A stretch of DNA of 26,212 nt from a virus. Location: positions 1 through 26,212 of the IMG/VR virus record IMGVR_UViG_3300005935_000111; one strand, written 5' to 3'. A program made the position numbers and the translations under genes. Position 1 is the stretch's first letter. Each line of letters opens with the position of its first letter. Below the pieces are notes generated by a model. The model saw only the letters and a program-made list of their open reading frames with translations. It did not search any database and was not told where the DNA came from. Shown here piece after piece: positions 20,836 through 26,212 of this stretch.

Positions 20836-21942
20836 ATGGCACATCAGAGATTGGTGGACGAACAATACCACTTTTTCTATGACCCAACGCGGTATGGTTA
20901 TGATAATAATGATTTTTTTCAGTCATCATCTGCGACTTTTCCAATTGTGATTCCTAGTGGGAAAATTAGATTTAGTTCCTGTAGAGTAAATACGCTTGGT
21001 TCGTATATGATGGGATATTTTACTTTTAAGTTTACTATTCCAACTGAGCCAACTGTTGGAGATGCCCGTATTTTTGGAATTTTTAGCAGAGCATACGGAA
21101 ATCGACACGCTGCGTATTTTTATATTCAGGAAACCAATTTCTATACCAGAACATATGGTGACATTGATGGCATCCCAGAACAAAATACCATTACTTGGAA
21201 TGCTAATTGGACTAATACTCCGACTGAGTTTGAGATTAGATGGTGGATTGATAAAGTTGAGTTTTGGATTGGAAATGGAGCTGATAAGGTAAGAGTTGCT
21301 AAACATCATAATACTGACAGAATTCCAAAATTAGAATTAGTACCATTATATATATATAATGGTGGTGCTGATAATATGGATTTGACTTACCTTAATATTG
21401 CTAATGTTAGGAAATGGTCTACTGGAAATGTAAATTGGTATTCTTCTACTTCATCTACAAGCAGTTCTACGAGTTCTAGCACTTCAAGTTCAAGCAGTTC
21501 TACAAGTTCTAGCACTAGTTCGTCTACTTCAAGTTCAAGTAGTTCTACAAGTTCTAGCACTAGTTCGTCTACTTCAAGTTCAAGTAGTTCTACAAGTTCT
21601 AGCACTAGTTCGTCTACTTCAAGTTCAAGCAGTTCTACAAGTTCTAGCACTAGTTCGTCCACTTCAAGTTCGACTTCTTCTAGCACTAGTTCGTCAACTT
21701 CAAGTTCGACTTCAAGTTCTAGTAGTTCTACAAGTTCAAGCACTAGTAGTTCTACTTCAAGTTCTTGCAGTTCTACAAGTTCTAGCACTAGTTCGTCAAC
21801 TTCAAGTTCGACATCTTCAAGTTCAAGTTCGACTTCTTCTAGCACTAGTTCGTCTACTTCAAGTTCGACATCTTCTAGTACTTCAAGTTCAAGCAGTTCT
21901 ACAAGTTCAAGTACTTCTAGTTCAACTTCGTTGATTGCATAA
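20836..21942 (+). CDS. Adhesin-like virion protein with Ser/Thr tract, 368 aa
   Basis: Residues 1 to about 200 form a beta-rich domain (YMMGYFTFKFTIPTEPTVGD, FEIRWWIDKVEFWIGNG, then LELVPLYIYNGGADNMDLTY). It has the look of a concanavalin-A-like lectin/jelly-roll fold that binds glycans. About 160 residues of almost pure Ser and Thr follow, ending SLIA. The tract is encoded with mixed Ser codons and a 45-bp period. There is no signal peptide, as expected for a virion protein. The mucin-like tract is a candidate for O-glycosylation by the cassette downstream. Lectin assignment is from fold-like pattern only. Confidence 0.65.
   Translation: MAHQRLVDEQYHFFYDPTRYGYDNNDFFQSSSATFPIVIPSGKIRFSSCRVNTLGSYMMGYFTFKFTIPTEPTVGDARIFGIFSRAYGNRHAAYFYIQETNFYTRTYGDIDGIPEQNTITWNANWTNTPTEFEIRWWIDKVEFWIGNGADKVRVAKHHNTDRIPKLELVPLYIYNGGADNMDLTYLNIANVRKWSTGNVNWYSSTSSTSSSTSSSTSSSSSSTSSSTSSSTSSSSSSTSSSTSSSTSSSSSSTSSSTSSSTSSSSSSTSSSTSSSTSSSTSSSTSSSTSSSTSSSSSSTSSSTSSSTSSSCSSTSSSTSSSTSSSTSSSSSSTSSSTSSSTSSSTSSSTSSSSSSTSSSTSSSTSLIA
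21441..21930 (+). repeat. Ser/Thr-coding tandem repeats, about 45-bp period
   Basis: The unit AGTTCTAGCACTAGTTCG plus the following CTACTTCAAGTTCAAGTAGT and a short tail to CTACA is repeated with few changes from about 21505 to 21655. It becomes more irregular after that. The frame is kept throughout. The open minus-strand frame over this region is a by-product of the repeat. Confidence 0.85.
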
Positions 21943-21949
21943 AGATATT

Positions 21950-21977
21950 AATAAGGGAGGGGAAACTCTTCCTTATT
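21950..21977 (+). promoter_or_regulatory. Hairpin before small membrane-protein gene
   Basis: AATAAGG (21950-21956) pairs with CCTTATT (21971-21977), with GAG/CTC and a GGGAAA loop inside. It lies 7 nt after the adhesin-like gene stop. No full U-tract follows, so it is a weak terminator or leader hairpin. Confidence 0.5.
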
Positions 21978-22002
21978 GAGAAAAATAATAATTAATAAAT
22001 TT

Positions 22003-22206
22003 ATGACAAAAATAGATCTGGGCATTTATTTTTTAACTGCCTTAAGTATTGTCGCAATTGTCGTACTTTCGGTATTGGAAAAAGAATTATCTATACTTGT
22101 TCCAACACTTACTTGTTTGATTGGTATTATTGTTGGTAAACAAGGACCAGCAATAGAACAAGCTATAAGAATAAAAATAATGAAGGTTGCTGAACCTAAA
22201 GAATAA
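22003..22206 (+). CDS. Small two-TM membrane protein (holin-like), 67 aa
   Basis: I use ATG 22003 (MTKIDLGIYFLTALSIVAIV); an upstream in-frame TTG at 21976 falls in the hairpin. Two hydrophobic segments (about residues 5-23 and 29-45) are joined by a short charged turn (LEKELS). A basic, amphipathic tail follows (IRIKIMKVAEPKE). Size and topology fit phage holins or other small inner-membrane proteins. No lysis enzyme is adjacent, so holin is only a suggestion. Confidence 0.6.
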   Translation: MTKIDLGIYFLTALSIVAIVVLSVLEKELSILVPTLTCLIGIIVGKQGPAIEQAIRIKIMKVAEPKE

Positions 22207-22215
22207 AAATTAATA

Positions 22216-22266
22216 AATCGTGGGTGACAGAATGAAGACTCTGTGGAATGTGTTTTTCCCACGATT
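22216..22266 (+). promoter_or_regulatory. Structured leader before GT4-like gene
   Basis: AATCGTGGG (22216-22224) pairs perfectly with CCCACGATT (22258-22266). It encloses a second hairpin, ACAGA/TCTGT (22227-22231/22240-22244). It lies 9 nt after the membrane-protein stop and 47 nt before the next ATG. Could be a processing or stability element. Confidence 0.55.
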
Positions 22267-22313
22267 GACATATTTTCATGGAGTTTTCATTTTTTTATGA
22301 ATAAAGTAATATT

Positions 22314-23747
22314 ATGAAATTAGATGAAGTAATAAAAAAGGCAAAAGAATTGAATAGCTTTTTTCTTACTATGACTATTAGAGATAGGAGTAAAACTGAG
22401 AATGATCTTACTCATTATTTCTTTAAACGAGAATTTGATCGAGATGATATAATTCCTTCTCTTGATGAATCTGTTAGGTTGTTAGATATCCATTCAGAAA
22501 AGCCAGTAGATGTAATAATACCGCCAAAGATAGTAGAGAAAAAGAAACCATTAAAAATTGCTATTATAAGTCATTTTAATTCAATGCCTGCATCATATAG
22601 TCCTGCACGTGCAACTAGAAATCAAATTAAAATACTTAAAGAACATGGACATGATGTTACTATTTTTTTGAGAGAAGATTCAAAATTAACAGAAGAAGAT
22701 TTAGGTTGTAAGATATTGAAGATAATGCCTAAGTTTAAGAGAGAGAAAATGGTTGTTAATGAGGAAATTAAGAATAAGTTAATTGATATGTTTAGGAAAG
22801 TATTGCCTGAATTTGATATTGCGATAACCCACGATTTTTATATTCAGGATACTGTTACATATTCTGAGGCGATTCGTCAGTGTAAAGTTGATATACCTTG
22901 GTTGCATTTCGCGCGTTCTGGTATAGGACATGATATGGATTTTTCTATGCCCAATGCTAAATTTGTTTATTTGAATTATTCTGATGTCGGTCATTTTGCT
23001 AAGGCTATTAAAGTGAAACCAGAACAGTGTAGAACAGTATTTAATGAGAAAGAACCTGCTTATATGTTTGGTTGGCATCCAGTTACTAAGATGATAGTTG
23101 ATAAGTATAAATTATGGGATAGGGATATTATTCAGACATATCCTGTTTGTACAACTAGACTCGATGCAAAAGGGATTAATTCAATTATTAAAATATTTGT
23201 TGAATTAAAAAGATTGGGTAAAAAAGTTGCTCTTATAATTCCAAATGCTAATGGTAGGAAAAGAGTAGAGGAAATAAAAGCTAAACAAAGAATGGCAAAA
23301 GATTTAGGATTGAATGAAGATGAGTTTATTTTTACTAGTTTGTTGGCTGATGAGGAATATCAAATAGCAAGTGAGGTTAGTAATCAAACATGTTGTGAAC
23401 TGATGCAAATTTCTAATTTATTTGTATTTCCAACTATTGCGGAAGTGGGACCTAATATTATATTAGAGGCATCTATGACAAAAAATCTTGTTGTTATAAA
23501 TAGTGATCTAAAATTATTATATGATTTTGTTGAAGATGGTTCATATTTAGAATATCCATTTACTAGTAATAGAAGTTTACATTTTAAAGGTAGAGATAGT
23601 AAGTCGTTGAATGAATTAGCTAAAAAAATTATTAATGAATTAGATAATAATAAAATTGATAAACAATTTAGAAGAGTATGGAGAAATCATAATGCTGAAG
23701 CAATATATAAAATGTTAGAAAGTATACTTTACGAAGATATAAAATAA
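22314..23747 (+). CDS. GT4-like glycosyltransferase, 477 aa
   Basis: A 75-residue N-terminal extension with unknown role precedes a GT-B-type glycosyltransferase. The N-terminal Rossmann start is KIAIISHFNSMPASYSPARA (about residues 80-100). The nucleotide-sugar half has TRLDAKGINSIIKIF, VALIIPNANG and LFVFPTIAEVGPNIILEASM (about 369-390), matching the GT4 signature that ends in E-x7-E. It is predicted to add a sugar from an activated donor in the cytoplasm. It lies directly upstream of the GT2-kinase-methyltransferase fusion (4-nt gap), so the two form one cassette. Confidence 0.85.
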   Translation: MKLDEVIKKAKELNSFFLTMTIRDRSKTENDLTHYFFKREFDRDDIIPSLDESVRLLDIHSEKPVDVIIPPKIVEKKKPLKIAIISHFNSMPASYSPARATRNQIKILKEHGHDVTIFLREDSKLTEEDLGCKILKIMPKFKREKMVVNEEIKNKLIDMFRKVLPEFDIAITHDFYIQDTVTYSEAIRQCKVDIPWLHFARSGIGHDMDFSMPNAKFVYLNYSDVGHFAKAIKVKPEQCRTVFNEKEPAYMFGWHPVTKMIVDKYKLWDRDIIQTYPVCTTRLDAKGINSIIKIFVELKRLGKKVALIIPNANGRKRVEEIKAKQRMAKDLGLNEDEFIFTSLLADEEYQIASEVSNQTCCELMQISNLFVFPTIAEVGPNIILEASMTKNLVVINSDLKLLYDFVEDGSYLEYPFTSNRSLHFKGRDSKSLNELAKKIINELDNNKIDKQFRRVWRNHNAEAIYKMLESILYEDIK

Positions 23748-23751
23748 AATT

Positions 23752-25815
23752 ATGAATAAAACATTGCCAAAGTTAAAACCAGTATTTATTCTTTTAACTA
23801 CTTATAATAGGATTAATCTTTTAAAAAGAACTATTGATTTAATAAATCAGAGGACATTCTATCCATTTCGTATATTAGTTATTGATAATAATTCTAGTGA
23901 TGGAACTGATAGATATTTGAGATATTCTAAAACATTGGGAAAAATATTTGATAGTATAATATTGCCAGAGAATATTGGACAGTCTAAAGCATTAAATATA
24001 GGATTTCAAGAAATAGAAAAATGGGAAAATGGAGAAGATAGACCAACTAGACCAAGTAATCAATACTTTGTTACCTCAAATGATGATTTATATCCGCCAA
24101 TGTTGGGACAAGATAATTGTTGGCTTACACAAATGATTGATATATTAAAAAGACATGAATTAGAATATGGCGGAATTTGCATGCGAATCCAACGTTTAGC
24201 TAGAACAGAAATAGATGAGGCAACAGAGGTGATTCCATGTTTTAAGGGATTTCCATCAGTTTTTAGATTATTAAAGATATCGGATTTTAAACAACTTGGT
24301 GATCGTCCATTCGGCAGATTACAAAAATGGGATTCTAATTCTACTGCTGATAAGATGAAACTTCAACTTAAAAAGAAATTTGGTTTTACAACTCACATTT
24401 ACGCTGATCATTCTGGCTTTATGATTGATAATAAAGGGTTTCCTAAAGGGACTGACACTTTTACTGTTGCCGTAAATAAGCTTAATGAAAGGAATGACAA
24501 ACCTTATCCAGACATCGATCCTCTTACAAATATTCCAACCAAAGTAAATCATGGTTGCGACAAAGCAGAACAAGATAAAAGAGATGAATACGCTGAATTA
24601 CAAAAACAATCTGATGCTATACATCAAAAAGGAAAAATTATTGAAGTTTTACATAAAAATGGTCGTTCAACTACTACTAAGATAGATATTAATGGAACAC
24701 TGGCCGTAAAAAAAGTTTTCAATCAATCTAATTATTTTGAAAATGATAAGTTAGCCAATGAGTTATTTAAAGATTTCAAATGGATGACTGGTTTTATTGA
24801 TAGTGGCTTTGATTATTTTATTAAACCATTTTTTAATGAAGAGACTCGTTTAGATAAATATACAAAAGGGCAAACTCAAGAATGGAAAGATATGATTGCT
24901 GGTAAGGTTCTTGGTGCTATTCTTGATATGTATATGATTGGTTATAGTCATAGAGACATACATACTAAGAATATTTTTATTCAAGATGATGATATTAAGA
25001 TAATTGATTTTGAATATTTAAAGGAAAGACCGTATTATGATAGGGTATTTTTAGAGACATATGATATTGTTGGCAGGGGCATGTCATCTCCAGGTATGGC
25101 TCAAAATATGTGTTATACAAAATATGAATCAACATCTATATGGCAGTGTCTTGGTGTTGATATTCACGAAGCAATGTTAAAATTAATAGATAATGTTAGT
25201 GAAGAATTGTTTAAGGTATCTGGAACATTTAAAGCATTGGATGGTGAACATTCTAGGAATAAAGGAAAATCTTACAGTTCATTTGATTCGCCACATTTTA
25301 AAATAGATGATGCGCAAAGAGATACTCAAAAGCGGTTAGAAAATTTTAATATTTCTGTAAGAGATATAGCTGATAAGACGGTATTAGATTTGGGTTCTAA
25401 TGTTGGCGGTATCTTATTGGGATTAGAAAAATATAAACCACTTAACTGTCTTGGTGTAGAATACTTACAGAGCCATGTTGATGTTGCTAACAAAATAGTT
25501 ACCATAGAGAACTTTAATAACTTTAATTTTATATGTAAGGATATTGATGAAATAAAATTACCAGTTAGTACATTTGATGTTGTTTTTGCTTTATCAATTA
25601 ATAAGCACGTTAAAGATGAAAATAAATTGTATGAGTTATTGGGTGTTTTAACTAGTGAGAAGTTATATTTTGAAGGTAATGATGGTACCGATAAAGATGA
25701 TGTTATAAAAAAGTTAAAAGATGCTGGGTTTAAGAACGTAGAATATTTAGGTGTATGTGATGATGATATAAAATCATCTAATAATATAAGACCATTATTT
25801 ATAGCTAACAAATAA
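23752..25815 (+). CDS. GT2 glycosyltransferase-kinase-methyltransferase fusion, 687 aa
   Basis: Three domains in one frame. Residues 8 to about 240 are a GT2 glycosyltransferase (FILLTTYNR; VIDNNSSDGT; SNDDLYPP, a DxD-like metal site). About 305-470 is a small-molecule/lipopolysaccharide-kinase-like domain, with YSHRDIHTKNIFIQ as catalytic loop (D near 401) and KIIDFEYL as the metal-binding motif. About 520-687 is a class I SAM methyltransferase (TVLDLGSNVGG motif I; GVEYL; FDVVFALSINKHV). A kinase-methyltransferase pair recalls WbdD, which caps O-antigen chains. Here a transferase is fused in front. It probably modifies surface or virion glycans. Confidence 0.82.
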   Translation: MNKTLPKLKPVFILLTTYNRINLLKRTIDLINQRTFYPFRILVIDNNSSDGTDRYLRYSKTLGKIFDSIILPENIGQSKALNIGFQEIEKWENGEDRPTRPSNQYFVTSNDDLYPPMLGQDNCWLTQMIDILKRHELEYGGICMRIQRLARTEIDEATEVIPCFKGFPSVFRLLKISDFKQLGDRPFGRLQKWDSNSTADKMKLQLKKKFGFTTHIYADHSGFMIDNKGFPKGTDTFTVAVNKLNERNDKPYPDIDPLTNIPTKVNHGCDKAEQDKRDEYAELQKQSDAIHQKGKIIEVLHKNGRSTTTKIDINGTLAVKKVFNQSNYFENDKLANELFKDFKWMTGFIDSGFDYFIKPFFNEETRLDKYTKGQTQEWKDMIAGKVLGAILDMYMIGYSHRDIHTKNIFIQDDDIKIIDFEYLKERPYYDRVFLETYDIVGRGMSSPGMAQNMCYTKYESTSIWQCLGVDIHEAMLKLIDNVSEELFKVSGTFKALDGEHSRNKGKSYSSFDSPHFKIDDAQRDTQKRLENFNISVRDIADKTVLDLGSNVGGILLGLEKYKPLNCLGVEYLQSHVDVANKIVTIENFNNFNFICKDIDEIKLPVSTFDVVFALSINKHVKDENKLYELLGVLTSEKLYFEGNDGTDKDDVIKKLKDAGFKNVEYLGVCDDDIKSSNNIRPLFIANK

Positions 25816-25819
25816 AAGT

Positions 25820-26212
25820 ATGATTGATCCATATATGAAATTATTAGATATTAAGGTATTAACAGATGATTTTTTGTATAGTTGTGATAATATCAATATT
25901 TTGGAATGGGGTTGTGGTGGTAGTACGCTTTATTTTCCAAAATTATTAACTGATAATAATATAAAATTTATTTGGGATTCTATTGAGAATAATATTGAAT
26001 GGTATAATAAAATTAAAAATTTAAATAAATTTAATAATGTTAATTTATATCTTGAACGAAAGAAATGGGAATATATTAATAAACCACTCAAGTTTAATAA
26101 GAAATATGATTTTATACTTGTAGATGGTAGACATAGATCTCAATGTTTAATTCTTGGTAAGAAATTATTAAAACAAAGTGGTATTATGTATTTACATGAT
26201 TCGCATAGGCCA
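25820..26212 (+). CDS. SAM-dependent methyltransferase, 3' end outside window
   Basis: An ATG at 25820 opens at least 131 codons to the window edge. Motif I is ILEWGCGGSTLYFPKL (about residues 27-42). It is followed by FIWDSIENNIEWYNKI, then YDFILVDGRHRSQCLILGKK and GIMYLHDSHRP. This is the Rossmann-fold methyltransferase pattern seen next to capsule/O-antigen and phage glycosyltransferase genes. Substrate unknown. It starts 4 nt after the fusion gene, so it belongs to the same cassette. Confidence 0.78.
   Translation, partial: MIDPYMKLLDIKVLTDDFLYSCDNINILEWGCGGSTLYFPKLLTDNNIKFIWDSIENNIEWYNKIKNLNKFNNVNLYLERKKWEYINKPLKFNKKYDFILVDGRHRSQCLILGKKLLKQSGIMYLHDSHRP

Noticed and set aside
21387-21845. 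Leftward 152-aa open frame rich in Leu/Glu/Val
   Set aside because: It is the complement of the Ser/Thr repeat tract. Its ELVLEEVELE-like pattern is an artefact of the repeat.
1-26212. Alternative genetic code (reassigned TGA or TAG)
   Set aside because: TAA, TAG and TGA all act as stops in well-supported genes, and no conserved gene needs read-through except the short HNH remnant, which needs a frame change instead.
1-26212. tRNA genes and CRISPR arrays
   Set aside because: No cloverleaf with a T-arm GTTCRA pattern and no regularly spaced repeat array was seen. The short hairpins do not fit either.

Overview
This strongly AT-rich window looks like the packaging and capsid arm of a tailed double-stranded DNA bacteriophage (Caudoviricetes), probably from a metagenome. 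The evidence is the gene order: small terminase, large terminase (with two inteins), portal, a run of small basic or accessory head genes, scaffold, SU10/DUF5309-type major capsid protein, two paralogous virion proteins, a Ser/Thr-tract adhesin-like protein, and a small membrane protein. All three stop codons are used normally, so the standard bacterial code applies. The host cannot be named. Sigma-70-like promoters (TTGACA/TATAAT, and an extended -10 TGnTATAAT) are visible, but most genes lack a Shine-Dalgarno sequence and start from an A/T-rich context such as AAATATATG.

Layout. Positions 1-1479 hold six small leftward genes of unknown function (one with a zinc-ribbon motif), separated by repeated hairpins and repeated upstream elements. 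A leftward promoter sits near 1705-1733, with a 17-bp leader hairpin in front of them. Positions 1480-2648 are a non-coding control region with a frameshifted HNH endonuclease remnant, G-rich and C-rich tracts, and a strong rightward promoter at 2568-2597. Positions 2649-6404 hold accessory genes: a hypothetical, a HicB-like protein, two NUMOD3-HNH endonucleases, an HU/IHF-like protein, a stand-alone 55-aa copy of the glycyl-radical C-terminus of anaerobic ribonucleotide reductase, and a conserved protein. These are interleaved with several compact structured-RNA candidates. A terminator and a promoter at 6454-6505 then open the packaging/head operon (6557-17923). An HNH gene follows the capsid gene. 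Positions 18585-21942 hold virion genes. Positions 22314-26212 hold a surface-modification cassette: a GT4-like glycosyltransferase, a GT2-kinase-methyltransferase fusion, and a truncated methyltransferase.

How it works together. TerS/TerL and portal package DNA into a scaffold-assembled HK97-fold capsid. The cassette after the Ser/Thr-rich protein could decorate virion or host surface glycans. At least six selfish elements (three HNH genes, one HNH remnant, two inteins) sit in 26 kb. The most unusual signal is RNA. A three-hairpin leader with compensatory base changes occurs twice, before two paralogous virion genes. There are also several branched RNAs closed by long terminal helices (3024-3306, 4296-4422, 4936-5012, 5520-5579). 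I do not recognise any of them as a known class. No tRNA, rRNA or CRISPR was seen, and no tail-tube, tape-measure or replication genes are in the window.
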